A stretch of DNA of 64,000 nucleotides, taken from Sphingobacterium sp. LZ7M1 (GTDB lineage Bacteria; Bacteroidota; Bacteroidia; Sphingobacteriales; Sphingobacteriaceae). The notes under the pieces were generated by a model. That model searched no databases. It had not been told where the DNA came from and saw only the letters and a program-made list of their open reading frames with translations. The stretch is taken from the NCBI RefSeq assembly GCF_024296865.1, contig NZ_CP101134.1, forward strand, positions 1,798,001 to 1,862,000. Reading direction: 5' to 3'. The translations under genes were made by a program, and so were the position numbers. Positions 45,914 to 54,948 of the stretch are shown piece by piece (position 1 is the first letter of the stretch; every line of letters starts with the position of its first letter).

Positions 45914-47929
45914 ATGTCAAAAACGAAAAATTTCAGATCATCCCTCAGCATGGGAGTCACCATTCCAAGCTTGATATTTATTGTAGGGGTATGTTTGGCA
46001 TCAGCTATTTTCCCTGAGGCAGTGAACAAGATCCTAAATGATATTAAGGCCTTTATTTTTGTAAACCTGAATTGGGTATACGTCTGGTCGGTAACCATTT
46101 TTGTACTTTTCCTTTTATTTTTGATGGTCAGTAAATTTGGCGACATCAAACTGGGCAGGAACGACAGCTCTCCGGATTATTCATTTTTTTCATGGATATC
46201 TATGCTCTTTGCTGCAGGCATGGGAATAGGCTTGATGTATTTTAGTGTTTCAGAACCCATGCAACATTATACCAATGAGATTTTTGCCAAGAAGAGTTAT
46301 GTCAATGCGGCTAAAAATGCCCAACTTTATACATTTTTCCATTGGGGTATCCACGCCTGGGCAATATATGGGCTTGTCGGTCTAGCACTGTCCTATTTTG
46401 CCTATAGGTATAAACTCCCCCTATCGCTAAGAAGTTGTCTGTATCCATTATTGAAGGATAGGATCCAGGGTAATTGGGGCAATGCAATCGATGTTTTTGC
46501 CCTATGCAGTACTTTCTTTGGCATAACGACAACCCTAGGCTTTGGGGTGGTCCAGGTAAATTCAGGATTGGAGATCCTTGGTATCGTTCCTAGTACCGAT
46601 TTCATCTACCAGGTTTTCATTGTCGTTATCCTGGTATCGATTTCAGTTTTTTCAGCTACTACAGGAGTTGATAAAGGGGTAAGGATCTTGAGTAACATCA
46701 ATATAGGGGTGGTTATTTTGCTGATGGTTTTCGTGCTCTTTCTTGGTCCGACCGTCTATCTGATAGGGAGCTTCACGGAAGGGATTGGAAATTACATCAA
46801 TAATTTCTTCAGCCTAACGTTCAATACCCATGTTTATGAAGAAGAATCCTTGCCATGGTTCTACAATTGGACAATCCTGTACTGGGCTTGGTGGATCTCA
46901 TGGTCCCCTTTTGTCGGCCTATTCATCGCCAAGATATCAAAAGGAAGAACCATTCGCGAATTTATCGCTGCGGTGCTTATCCTTCCTTCTATCTTCAATT
47001 TTATGTGGATGTCAGTGTTCGGCAATAGTGCCATATGGCTGGACAGCCATGTTGCGGAAGGTGCATTGAGCGCACTGGCAACTGATCCAGATTCCCTTAT
47101 GTTCAGGTTTTTGGAATACCTGCCATTAACCAAATTGATCAGCTTTATGGTGATAGGGATCATCATGATTTTTTTTGTAACCTCGGCAGATTCAGGAATG
47201 TTCGTGATGAACAGCATCGCAACCAAGAATGCAAAGATTTCCCCTAAATGGCAGATTGCAGGATGGGGCGGGCTGTTGGCCGTTTTGGCACTATTTTTAT
47301 TGAATGCCGGAGGGTTGGAGGCACTGCAGAGCATGACCCTGATCACAGCACTTCCCTTTTCGTTAATCATACTGATGATGATAGTTTGCCTTGTTAAGGC
47401 CCTATCGATCGATAAGAAGTATTACGAACAAGAGTTCTCGGTATCGACTGTTCCGTGGTCGGGGAAATTCTGGAAAGAACGGCTAAAACAAATCGTAAAT
47501 GCTGACGCCCGGAGCGATGTAGATGAATTTATCAACCAAATAGCTGCTGAAGCTATCCATGAGCTACAGCAAGAATTCATGAAGAATGGTGTCGAAGCTA
47601 AGGTTACCCAGGGTTCAGAACCAAAGTTCGTAGAGATCGAGATTCAGTATGACCTTGTCAACAATTTCCTCTACGGCATCAGGCGTGAATCCAGGGAAGT
47701 CCCTGAATATTTCCAGAGTGAAGAAAACCTTACGGATAGTGGGGAAGGGGAGGCCTACTTTCCTTTGGCATATTTTGGGGACGCCCGGCAGGGATATGAT
47801 GTGAGATTTTTCACAAGGGAAGAACTGATCGCTGATATCCTTAAGCATTATGAAAGATTTGTGGCCATAATCTCTGAGGGAAAAAATGAAATGTTCATCA
47901 GCAGCAATGCCAATAGAAGGATCAGGTAG
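45914..47929 (+). CDS. BCCT-family osmolyte transporter (BetT-like)
   Basis: 671 aa with about 12 membrane helices in residues 15-500. The BCCT signature WWISWSPFVGLFIAKISKGR (preceded by YWA) and MYFSVSEPMQHY in the second helical block identify betaine/choline/carnitine/ectoine carriers, which import substrate with Na+ or H+. A soluble C-terminal tail of about 160 residues, as in BetT, often senses osmotic stress. It follows ggpPS by 235 bp on the same strand, grouping osmolyte synthesis and uptake. The exact substrate cannot be read from sequence. Confidence 0.93.
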   Translation: MSKTKNFRSSLSMGVTIPSLIFIVGVCLASAIFPEAVNKILNDIKAFIFVNLNWVYVWSVTIFVLFLLFLMVSKFGDIKLGRNDSSPDYSFFSWISMLFAAGMGIGLMYFSVSEPMQHYTNEIFAKKSYVNAAKNAQLYTFFHWGIHAWAIYGLVGLALSYFAYRYKLPLSLRSCLYPLLKDRIQGNWGNAIDVFALCSTFFGITTTLGFGVVQVNSGLEILGIVPSTDFIYQVFIVVILVSISVFSATTGVDKGVRILSNINIGVVILLMVFVLFLGPTVYLIGSFTEGIGNYINNFFSLTFNTHVYEEESLPWFYNWTILYWAWWISWSPFVGLFIAKISKGRTIREFIAAVLILPSIFNFMWMSVFGNSAIWLDSHVAEGALSALATDPDSLMFRFLEYLPLTKLISFMVIGIIMIFFVTSADSGMFVMNSIATKNAKISPKWQIAGWGGLLAVLALFLLNAGGLEALQSMTLITALPFSLIILMMIVCLVKALSIDKKYYEQEFSVSTVPWSGKFWKERLKQIVNADARSDVDEFINQIAAEAIHELQQEFMKNGVEAKVTQGSEPKFVEIEIQYDLVNNFLYGIRRESREVPEYFQSEENLTDSGEGEAYFPLAYFGDARQGYDVRFFTREELIADILKHYERFVAIISEGKNEMFISSNANRRIR

Positions 47930-47935
47930 GAATTT

Positions 47936-47957
47936 CCTTTTCTTTGACCGGAAAAGG
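47936..47957. terminator. Weak terminator between convergent genes
   Basis: CCTTTTC pairs with GAAAAGG between the BCCT stop and the converging gene at 47972. Imperfect T-tract on either side. Confidence 0.4.
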
Positions 47958-47971
47958 CAAACTTTTCCCAA

Positions 47972-48289
47972 TTATCCTTGGGAGAGTTGATTATTTGACT
48001 TAGATATTTCTGTTTTCAATCGAACAGCTAGTTTTTCAATCTGCAATTTGATCATGTTTTCGGTTGCTTCTCTGACAATGTAGAGTCTTTGAACATAGAT
48101 CTGCGAGGCATAAATTCCGCAAAGTACATAAACATCAGTTCCTATTGGCCAGCTCTCTTCAGCATGGAGTCTAGTATCTACTTTAGTTAGGCTGATGTCA
48201 TAATAGTCAAAAATACCATCCAGCATTGACTTTAGGCAAACTAAGATAAATTGATTTCTCATCATAAACTGAATTGGTTCACTGGGCAT
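47972..48289 (-). CDS. Hypothetical protein
   Basis: 105 aa from the ATG at 48289; a TTG 18 bases upstream is less likely. Not recognised. Mixed alpha/beta with SLTKVDTRLHAEESWPIGTD and YASQIYVQRLYIVREATENM, a charged C-terminal helix (QIEKLAVRLKTEIS) and no signal peptide or membrane helix. Convergent with the BCCT gene. Confidence 0.65.
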   Translation of the reverse strand: MPSEPIQFMMRNQFILVCLKSMLDGIFDYYDISLTKVDTRLHAEESWPIGTDVYVLCGIYASQIYVQRLYIVREATENMIKLQIEKLAVRLKTEISKSNNQLSQG

Positions 48290-48677
48290 TTTAAAAAACA
48301 AACCCAAAGCTAAAGCACTGGGCCTGATTGAAAAATGATCTTGATCAGGATAATTGATGAAATTTTACATCAAATTTCTATAATTAACAAGGGTGCCAGT
48401 AATTATTCTATTAGATGTACAATTATATCCTGTCACTAATACCACAAAATATTTTAATCGAAAAAATACGTTAGGAATGCTCTCAAATAATTTTCCATGA
48501 TGTAGTTACCCTTTGCGTTTGACGATAGAATCTATTTTACTCTTGAAATTTTCAAGAAATCCAATTCTATGGAAAAAATGTATCCCTCGAGCATCTGTCA
48601 TTAGTGGCAGGATATCGATTTAAGAAATCTAGGAATATTATTAAATCTTGAACCAAATCAAGTAGTGTTAATGAAGA
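48290..48677. other. Non-coding spacer
   Basis: About 390 bp; TGTCACTAATACCAC and TCATTAGTGGCAGGATA near 48435 and 48599 contain short inverse matches, but no clear element. No gene was seen. Confidence 0.4.
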
Positions 48678-48702
48678 GAGCCTAACTGATAAGGTTAGGC
48701 TC
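48678..48702 (-). terminator. Hairpin downstream of csbD-like gene
   Basis: GAGCCTAAC pairs perfectly with GTTAGGCTC, seven-base loop, 20 bp past the CsbD stop. The minus-strand T-tract is poor, so termination strength is uncertain. Confidence 0.6.
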
Positions 48703-48721
48703 CCAGATTCTAAACTGTTAT

Positions 48722-48919
48722 CTATGCTTCCTTATCCAAATCGTTTAACCATGATCTTACCTCTTCACGGGTCTTGCCCGTTTTTTCCTGCAGCCTTCCA
48801 TAGAGTTCATCTTCTTTTCCTTCAACATAAAGAAGATCGTCATCCGTTAAATCTGCATACTTCTGTTTAACCTTACCTTTGAGGATGTTCCATTTTCCTT
48901 TTAAATCTAAAGAATCCAT
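48722..48919 (-). CDS. CsbD-family stress protein
   Basis: 65 aa with the CsbD signature: [38 protein letters not shown] and [13 protein letters not shown]. CsbD proteins are small, highly charged and induced by general stress; their molecular role is unknown. It stands alone on the minus strand near the osmolyte genes, in keeping with a local stress theme. Confidence 0.93.
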   Translation of the reverse strand: MDSLDLKGKWNILKGKVKQKYADLTDDDLLYVEGKEDELYGRLQEKTGKTREEVRSWLNDLDKEA

Positions 48920-49287
48920 ATATATTTAATTTAGTATAAACTAAATAACACATCCAATTAAATAAGGTTTTCGAAAATATTAAATTAGATAAAAAATAAT
49001 GTTTATTCCACTTTGGATTACGAATAATAATAATTTTTTCAGTTTACGTTTATTCCATTTTGAAAGATGAGGGCCCTTATCATAATTTTTATAAGCACTG
49101 CAAAATCAAGAATATTATTTAAGGACAAAAAACGACGCCTGATTCGGTAACAGTGCCCAATTTTAAGGTGCAAAGCCGTATTTGGATGTGAAAGGCGAAG
49201 AGGTTTGATTGGGATGGGATTAATTAAGTTTGGTGAACAAGGATATGCAATATTGTTATTATCAAATTTAAAATCAAAATTTAAAAA
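48920..49287. other. Spacer between divergent csbD-like and marR genes
   Basis: AT-rich, no gene seen. The last ~60 bases hold the palindromes described next. Confidence 0.45.
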
Positions 49288-49335
49288 AGTATAAAAAAAT
49301 ACTATTGTAAATAAAAATTAGTATAATTGTATAAC
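49288..49335 (+). promoter_or_regulatory. Candidate MarR operator and promoter of the crt operon
   Basis: AGTATaaaaaaATACT (49288-49303) is a perfect 5-6-5 palindrome, and TATAATTGTATA (49322-49333) is a near-perfect palindrome. The second contains TATAATTG, a variant -7 box, so a dimeric regulator bound here would block RNA polymerase. The adjacent MarR gene is the natural candidate. Confidence 0.4.
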
Positions 49336-49344
49336 AAAACAAAA

Positions 49345-50007
49345 ATGAAGTACGATATTTTAAAAAGTGTTATCGATCTAGTTGAAGAATTTGAGATAGA
49401 AAATTCGTTAGAAAACATATATCCTGATGATATCGAAGGTTTTAAAAGATGGATAAACGTCAAATATAACAGCCAGGAGATGGAGACCGAGCCTTATTGG
49501 GAAGGAAAAGAAAGTGGGCGCAGTGCAGAAAGTGTAATTAGTACCTTAATTGTCCATATGAACAGATATGCTAAAAGTTATTCCAAATCAGCCATATACG
49601 GTTCTGATTTCTCTTCGCAGGAAGACTTTATTTACCTGATTAACCTAAAGGCATTTGGTGAAATGACCAAAATGGATTTGATAAAAAAGAACGTTCACGA
49701 GAAACCTGCTGGAATGCAAATTATCAATCGTCTGATTTCTCAAGGTTGGGTCAATCAAACTGATTCTGAAATTGACAAAAGAAGTAAAGTTTTAAAAATC
49801 AGCTTCAAAGGATTGAATGTTTTAGAAAACCAAATGGACAGAATCAGGAAAGCGACCGAAATAGTTACAGGAGACTTAAACCATCCCGAAAAAATGGAGC
49901 TGATCAAATTGCTCAATAAACTCAATAAGTTCCATCAACGGATATATTACAAGAATATTGAAACAGAATATTTATTGAATGAAGCTTTAAAGGATAAAAG
50001 GCGATGA
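49345..50007 (+). CDS. MarR-family regulator of the carotenoid operon
   Basis: 220 aa from the ATG at 49345; a TTG six codons upstream is less likely. A winged helix-turn-helix covers about residues 90-175 (FIYLINLKAFGEMTKMDLIK, AGMQIINRLISQGWVNQTDS, with a wing around SEIDKRSKVLKISFKG). The C-terminal helices serve dimerisation. Its stop overlaps crtI by 4 bp, so it is the first gene of the crt operon and probably autoregulates. MarR genes in this place are common in Bacteroidota carotenoid clusters. Confidence 0.88.
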   Translation: MKYDILKSVIDLVEEFEIENSLENIYPDDIEGFKRWINVKYNSQEMETEPYWEGKESGRSAESVISTLIVHMNRYAKSYSKSAIYGSDFSSQEDFIYLINLKAFGEMTKMDLIKKNVHEKPAGMQIINRLISQGWVNQTDSEIDKRSKVLKISFKGLNVLENQMDRIRKATEIVTGDLNHPEKMELIKLLNKLNKFHQRIYYKNIETEYLLNEALKDKRR

Positions 50008-51476
50008 AGAAGAAAATAGCCATTATAGGGTCAGGATTCTCGGGACTATCTGCAAGTGCCTACCTGGCAAAGGCAGGTAATGATGTTCACGTGTTTGAAA
50101 AACATGATCGGCCGGGAGGTAGAGCGCGGCAGTTTTCAACCAATGATGGATATGTTTTCGATATGGGTCCCAGCTGGTACTGGATGCCGGATATTATGGA
50201 TAGTTTTTTTGCTGATTTCGGTTGTCAAACTTCTGATTTCTTTGAGTTGATATCGTTAAACCCACAGTTTGAAGTGGTTTTTTCAGAAGGAAAAATTAGT
50301 ATTCCCGAATGTCTGGAAGAGCTTAAAGTCCTGTTTGAAGGAATCGAAAAAGGAGCTGGAATGCAAGTGGATAAATTCATGCAAGCGGCAAAGTTTAAGT
50401 ATGAAGTAGGAATGCAGGATTTTATTAATAAACCTTGTCACAATTGGAGTGAATTCCTCTCTCTCAAGATAGTCAAAAGTGCGATTAAATTGGATTTGTT
50501 GACGGGTTTCAGGCCTTACGTTGCTAAATATTTTAAAAGTGAAAAGCTAAGGACCTTGATGGAATTTCCCGTAATTTTCCTGGGTGCTTCTCCAAAGGAT
50601 ATCCCTGCATTGTATAGTTTGATGAATTACGGTGGTTATGCTTTGGGGACCTATTATCCGATGGGCGGGTTTTATCAATTGGTTTTGGCGATGAAAAAAG
50701 TAGCCGAAAGTCAAGGTGCTAATTTCCATTTCAACAAAACCGTTGAAAGTATAAACACATGTAGCGGAAAGGTTACCTCGTTAACCATAAATGGCAAGAT
50801 CCATGAATTTGATGCTGTCATTGCTTCTTCGGATTATCATCATACAGAAACCCTATTAAGTAAAGAGAACAGAAATTATTCAGAAGAATTCTGGCAAAAC
50901 AGAACCTTTGCACCCTCCAGTCTGATTTATTATTTAGGGATCGATCAAAGCATTCCCAACCTCGAACATCATACGCTTTTTTTTGAGAATGATCTTGATG
51001 AACATGTCGATTCTATATATGAAGAAAAAAAATGGCCACAGAGGCCTCTCTTTTATTCCTGTTGCCCTTCCAAAACAGACAGTACTTTAGCTCCCCCGGG
51101 CAAAGAGAACTTATTCCTTCTAATGCCGTTGGCAATCGGGATTGACGATGCAGAAACTACACGTGAACTATATTTGAACAACATGCTTTCAAGGATAGAA
51201 AGGCATACAGGGATACAAGATCTACGGTCAAAGATCGAATACAAAAGAAGCTACTGTGTCAGCGATTTTATTTCGGATTATAATGCCTATGGTGGGAATG
51301 CCTATGGATTGGCTAATACGCTAGGTCAGACTGCAGTCCTAAAGCCCAAAATAAGAAACAAAAGATTGAAAAATTTATTCTACACAGGTCAATTGACGGT
51401 TCCCGGACCTGGGATCCCTCCATCCATAATTTCAGGTAGAATTGTTGCAAACGAAATAATCAAACTAAAAAAATAA
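50004..51476 (+). CDS. crtI: Phytoene desaturase
   Basis: 490 aa. The FAD-binding N-terminus reads IAIIGSGFSGLSASAYLAKAG and then VFEKHDRPGGRARQF; the C-terminal CrtI signature is GQLTVPGPGIPPSIISG. It desaturates phytoene stepwise to lycopene, bound to the membrane. Tightly coupled to marR upstream (4-bp overlap) and crtB downstream (4-bp gap). Confidence 0.97.
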   Translation: MKKKIAIIGSGFSGLSASAYLAKAGNDVHVFEKHDRPGGRARQFSTNDGYVFDMGPSWYWMPDIMDSFFADFGCQTSDFFELISLNPQFEVVFSEGKISIPECLEELKVLFEGIEKGAGMQVDKFMQAAKFKYEVGMQDFINKPCHNWSEFLSLKIVKSAIKLDLLTGFRPYVAKYFKSEKLRTLMEFPVIFLGASPKDIPALYSLMNYGGYALGTYYPMGGFYQLVLAMKKVAESQGANFHFNKTVESINTCSGKVTSLTINGKIHEFDAVIASSDYHHTETLLSKENRNYSEEFWQNRTFAPSSLIYYLGIDQSIPNLEHHTLFFENDLDEHVDSIYEEKKWPQRPLFYSCCPSKTDSTLAPPGKENLFLLMPLAIGIDDAETTRELYLNNMLSRIERHTGIQDLRSKIEYKRSYCVSDFISDYNAYGGNAYGLANTLGQTAVLKPKIRNKRLKNLFYTGQLTVPGPGIPPSIISGRIVANEIIKLKK

Positions 51477-51480
51477 AACC

Positions 51481-52317
51481 ATGAAACAGCTGTTTGACGA
51501 ACTTTCATACTCGGTTAGCAAGATAACAACCCAGAAATATAGCACTAGTTTTTCCTTGGGAATCCTGTCGCTGAAACCCTCAATTCGATCTGCAATATAT
51601 GCCATATATGGGTACGTGAGATTAGCCGATGAAATCGTGGATAGTTTTCATGGATATGATAAAGAGAAGCTCTTGAGCCGGTTAAAAACAGAAACCTATG
51701 TTGCACTTCACGAGGGGATATCCCTTAATCCAATCCTTCAATCCTTTCAAGAAACGGTAAATCTTTTTAAAATAGACATAATACTAATTGAAAAGTTTTT
51801 GCATAGTATGGAAATGGATCTGCGGAAAATAGACTACAATTCAGCGCTATATGAAGAATATATTTTTGGTTCCGCGGAAGTAGTCGGGTTGATGTGCCTG
51901 CAAGTTTTTACGGATGGCGACGCCGAAAGGTATAAAGAACTGGAACCTTATGCAATGAAATTAGGCTCCGCTTTTCAAAAAGTTAATTTTTTAAGGGATT
52001 TGAGGGATGATTATCAGGTTTTGGGAAGGACCTATTTTCCAGATATCGATATGCGCATATTTGATAATTGCGTGAAATGTCGGATTGAAAAGGAAATAGA
52101 AGAAGAGTTTAGAATTGCTTTTGTTGGAATTAAGAAACTGCCCAGCTCCGCTAGGTTCGGTGTATATTTAGCTTATAGGTACTATTTGTCATTGTTCCAA
52201 AAAATAAAAAGAAGATCCTCCAAAGAGATATTGAATAATAGGATTCGGGTTCCCAATGCCGAAAAGGCATACGTGGCGTTCAAAAGTTATGTACGATATA
52301 AAACGGCTTTTTTATGA
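51481..52317 (+). CDS. crtB: Phytoene synthase
   Basis: 278 aa, squalene/phytoene synthase family. YAIYGYVRLADEIVDSF carries the first aspartate-rich motif and FLRDLRDDYQVLGRTYFP the second. It condenses two geranylgeranyl diphosphates to phytoene. No geranylgeranyl diphosphate synthase (crtE) is in the operon, so the precursor comes from elsewhere. It overlaps the next gene by 4 bp. Confidence 0.96.
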   Translation: MKQLFDELSYSVSKITTQKYSTSFSLGILSLKPSIRSAIYAIYGYVRLADEIVDSFHGYDKEKLLSRLKTETYVALHEGISLNPILQSFQETVNLFKIDIILIEKFLHSMEMDLRKIDYNSALYEEYIFGSAEVVGLMCLQVFTDGDAERYKELEPYAMKLGSAFQKVNFLRDLRDDYQVLGRTYFPDIDMRIFDNCVKCRIEKEIEEEFRIAFVGIKKLPSSARFGVYLAYRYYLSLFQKIKRRSSKEILNNRIRVPNAEKAYVAFKSYVRYKTAFL

Positions 52318-52772
52318 TGAATATAACTGGTTTGCTCATTAGTTCAGTATTCTTTTTAAGGATTTTTAGTCCAATTGCTGTAGAAGATGTGAGGTCTAAT
52401 TACAGCAAGTTGGTATCAAACCGGGCATTGTGCGAAAGAATGATTGGAGAATTGATGGAATCTAAAAACAATTCGGCTACTCATCTGGGATATTTAGGTG
52501 GATTGCAAACTATTTGGGCCAATCATGTTTTTAGTCCGATTAGCAAACTCAAAACATTCAGAGAAGGAAAGAAAAACATCGAGAAAGCGATCAAAAAAGA
52601 ACCTGAGAATGTTGAATTGAGGTTTATCAGGCTTTCTGTCCAAAAAAATGCTCCATCCTTTTTAGGGTACAAATCAAACATAAATGAGGATTCCGCTTTT
52701 ATTAAGGAAAACAGTCTCCAAATTAGGTCGGAGATTCTTCTTAAGATGATAGGGACACTTTTAAAAGATTAA
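52314..52772 (+). CDS. Carotenoid-operon protein of unknown function
   Basis: 152 aa. A weak N-terminal hydrophobic segment (MNITGLLISSVFFLRIFSPI) may be a signal peptide. The rest is helical, with a TPR-like run from KTFREGKKNIEKAIKKEPEN to VELRFIRLSVQKNAPSFLGY. No enzyme motif seen. It overlaps crtB by 4 bp and lies 3 bp before the SRPBCC gene, so it is co-translated with pigment enzymes. It may be a chaperone or scaffold for them; that is inference. Confidence 0.75.
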   Translation: MMNITGLLISSVFFLRIFSPIAVEDVRSNYSKLVSNRALCERMIGELMESKNNSATHLGYLGGLQTIWANHVFSPISKLKTFREGKKNIEKAIKKEPENVELRFIRLSVQKNAPSFLGYKSNINEDSAFIKENSLQIRSEILLKMIGTLLKD

Positions 52773-52775
52773 TTT

Positions 52776-53243
52776 ATGAGAAATCGGCTATACAGAGAGC
52801 AACAATTGAATTGTGACGTCGAAGAAGCCTGGCGTTTTTTCTCTTCTCCCAAGAACCTTTCCAAGATTACGCCTAAAGGTATTGGTTTTACAGTGCTGTC
52901 GGAATATGTCGCTGAGGAGATTGCTGAGGGTACGATCATCGATTATATCGTTTCTCCGTTACTTACAATCCCTTTGAAGTGGAGGACAAGAATCACCCAT
53001 GTTGAACACAATAAATGTTTTATTGATTTACAGGAGAAAGGACCTTATAAGTACTGGAGGCATCTTCATGAATTCTTCCCCAATAAAGATGGGGTCTTGA
53101 TGAAGGATACGGTAGATTACGAACTGCCTTTCGGCCTGGTAGGACAGATTGCACATTTGCTGTTAGTGAAAAGGAAATTGACGGATATTTTCGATTTCCG
53201 GCGCGACACCATAGAAAAACTCTTTAACCCAATTAACAACTGA
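52776..53243 (+). CDS. SRPBCC-family ligand-binding protein
   Basis: 155 aa with a START/Bet v 1-like fold: EEAWRFFSSPKNLSKITPKG, then a long curved sheet with PLKWRTRITHVEHNKCFIDL and EKGPYKYWRHLHEFFP. This cyclase/dehydrase-like family binds hydrophobic ligands in a cavity. In the crt operon it may carry or present carotenoids. It lies 1 bp before crtZ. Confidence 0.85.
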   Translation: MRNRLYREQQLNCDVEEAWRFFSSPKNLSKITPKGIGFTVLSEYVAEEIAEGTIIDYIVSPLLTIPLKWRTRITHVEHNKCFIDLQEKGPYKYWRHLHEFFPNKDGVLMKDTVDYELPFGLVGQIAHLLLVKRKLTDIFDFRRDTIEKLFNPINN

Positions 53244-53244
53244 T

Positions 53245-53703
53245 ATGGCTTTTTTAATCGTAATGATCACATTTACATTGATGGAAGGGGCAACCTGGAT
53301 TATCCACAAATATGTCATGCACGGTTTCCTTTGGTTCCTGCACAGAGACCATCACGACCACAGCAGTGAGGGCGCTTTTGAAAAGAACGACTACTTTTTC
53401 GTAATATTTTCCATACCAACGATTGCTTTGATGTATTTCGGGTCGGTAGAAAATTTCAATTACCTGTTCCATATCGGTTTAGGCATTTTGCTGTACGGAA
53501 TGGCTTATTTTTTTGTGCACGATATTTTTATCCATCAAAGGGTAAAATTTCTGTCCCAGACCCAAAATCCCTATTTTTTGGCACTCCGCAGGGCACACAA
53601 GCAACATCACAGGCATATCGGGAAAGAAGACGGTGAATGTTTTGGATTTCTTTTCGTTCCATTCAAATATTTTAAAATGTACTTTAACTCTGGAAAAAAA
53701 TGA
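53245..53703 (+). CDS. crtZ: Beta-carotene hydroxylase (fatty-acid hydroxylase superfamily)
   Basis: 152 aa with four hydrophobic helices and the diiron histidine motifs HKYVMH, HRDHHD, HDIFIH and AHKQHHRH. It hydroxylates beta-carotene at C3 and C3' to zeaxanthin. It overlaps crtY by 4 bp. Confidence 0.95.
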   Translation: MAFLIVMITFTLMEGATWIIHKYVMHGFLWFLHRDHHDHSSEGAFEKNDYFFVIFSIPTIALMYFGSVENFNYLFHIGLGILLYGMAYFFVHDIFIHQRVKFLSQTQNPYFLALRRAHKQHHRHIGKEDGECFGFLFVPFKYFKMYFNSGKK

Positions 53704-54401
53704 TGGCTTATACCTATTCCGCAATATTGTTCTTTACGGTCATCATATGTTTCATTGCCTCATACGATAAACGAATTTATTTTAATCGTCATTTTGGGGA
53801 GTTTTTAAAATCTGCAATTATTGTTGCCATTCCTTTCATCGCTTGGGATATATGGTTTACGGCAAAAGGTGTTTGGTGGTTCAATACCGATTATACGCTC
53901 GGAATAGTACTGGCTGGGTTACCGATCGAGGAATGGCTTTTTTTTATCTGTATTCCGTTTTCATGTATATTTACCTATTTCTGTTTCGAGAAGTTCTTTA
54001 GGTTGGGATGGCTATCTGGGTTTAATAACCTGATTGTTTTTATCAGTGTGGTAATCTGTTCGGTTATGGCATTGTTGCATTATGATAAAATATACACACT
54101 TATCACGGCAATCGCTACCCTAACAACCTTAATCTACCTGCATTTTATTGTTCGGGCAGAATGGATTGGAAAAGCATCGCTAGTATTTACGGTTTTGATG
54201 TTGGGTTTCCTTCCAGTAAACGGCGTACTGACAGGAACCGGATTGGAATCGCCCATAGTGAACTACAACCCCCGGGACTTTCTTGGGGTACGCATATTAA
54301 CTATACCAATTGAGGATGCCGTCTATGGATATACGCAATTCCTTTTGGTTCTCTATTTTTTTAAATTATTTAAAAAAAGAAATGATGGTCATAAAAAATA
54401 G
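53700..54401 (+). CDS. crtY: Lycopene beta-cyclase, fused CrtYc/CrtYd type
   Basis: 233 aa, about six membrane helices. The two halves carry the paired acidic motifs of this cyclase class: LPIEEWLFFICIPF in the first and IPIEDAVYGYTQFLL in the second. It cyclises lycopene to beta-carotene. Heterodimeric cyclases of actinobacteria are two separate chains; here they are one, as usual in Bacteroidota. The last 17 bases overlap the lipocalin gene. Confidence 0.93.
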   Translation: MMAYTYSAILFFTVIICFIASYDKRIYFNRHFGEFLKSAIIVAIPFIAWDIWFTAKGVWWFNTDYTLGIVLAGLPIEEWLFFICIPFSCIFTYFCFEKFFRLGWLSGFNNLIVFISVVICSVMALLHYDKIYTLITAIATLTTLIYLHFIVRAEWIGKASLVFTVLMLGFLPVNGVLTGTGLESPIVNYNPRDFLGVRILTIPIEDAVYGYTQFLLVLYFFKLFKKRNDGHKK

Positions 54402-54948
54402 GATTTTGGTAATCGCATTTTCTGTGGTTCTGTTTACGTTTCTAAATTCGTGTTCATCCATTCCCAAAGGTGCTGAAGCGGTAAAAAACTTTGAAATGGG
54501 TCGATACCTGGGAACTTGGTATGAAATTGCCCGGTTTGATTTCAGTTTTGAAAAGGATCTGGACAATGTTTCCGCTCAATACAGCTTGAACGATGATGGC
54601 TCTGTTAAGGTATTGAACAGCGGTTACAACTACAAGAAGGGGAAATGGAAAAAAGCCATTGGTTTAGCAAAATTTAGCGATAATATGCATATTGCTGAAT
54701 TAAAAGTAAGTTTCTTCGGCCCTTTTTATTCGGGATACAACGTCATTGCATTGGACGAAAATTATCGATATGCGCTGGTTGCTGGAAAAAGTCTGAAATA
54801 TTTATGGATTTTATCAAGGACAAAAGATATACCCGATGGGATTAAAAAAAGCTTTCTAGACAGTGCGCAAAGGATTGGTTATGACACCTCTAAACTGATT
54901 TGGGTAAAGCACGATAGGACCGATAACCCATTCCTAAATGAGAAATAA
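54385..54948 (+). CDS. blc: Lipocalin lipoprotein (Blc-like) at the end of the crt operon
   Basis: 187 aa. Two ATGs (54382 and 54385) lie inside the end of crtY. The signal peptide carries lipobox LNSC (about Cys22). The lipocalin fold starts with the GxW motif YLGTWYEIARFDFSFEKD and continues to VIALDENYRYALVAGKSLKY, with LWILSRT as the third conserved region. Blc-type lipocalins are outer-membrane lipoproteins that bind lipids. Overlap with crtY suggests translation tied to pigment synthesis, so a carotenoid may be the ligand (inference). Confidence 0.93.
   Translation: MVIKNRILVIAFSVVLFTFLNSCSSIPKGAEAVKNFEMGRYLGTWYEIARFDFSFEKDLDNVSAQYSLNDDGSVKVLNSGYNYKKGKWKKAIGLAKFSDNMHIAELKVSFFGPFYSGYNVIALDENYRYALVAGKSLKYLWILSRTKDIPDGIKKSFLDSAQRIGYDTSKLIWVKHDRTDNPFLNEK

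Noticed and set aside
46861..47370. 169-codon minus-strand frame inside the BCCT gene
   Set aside because: Antisense shadow of a clear membrane transporter; its Ile/Met/Asn pattern mirrors the membrane helices.
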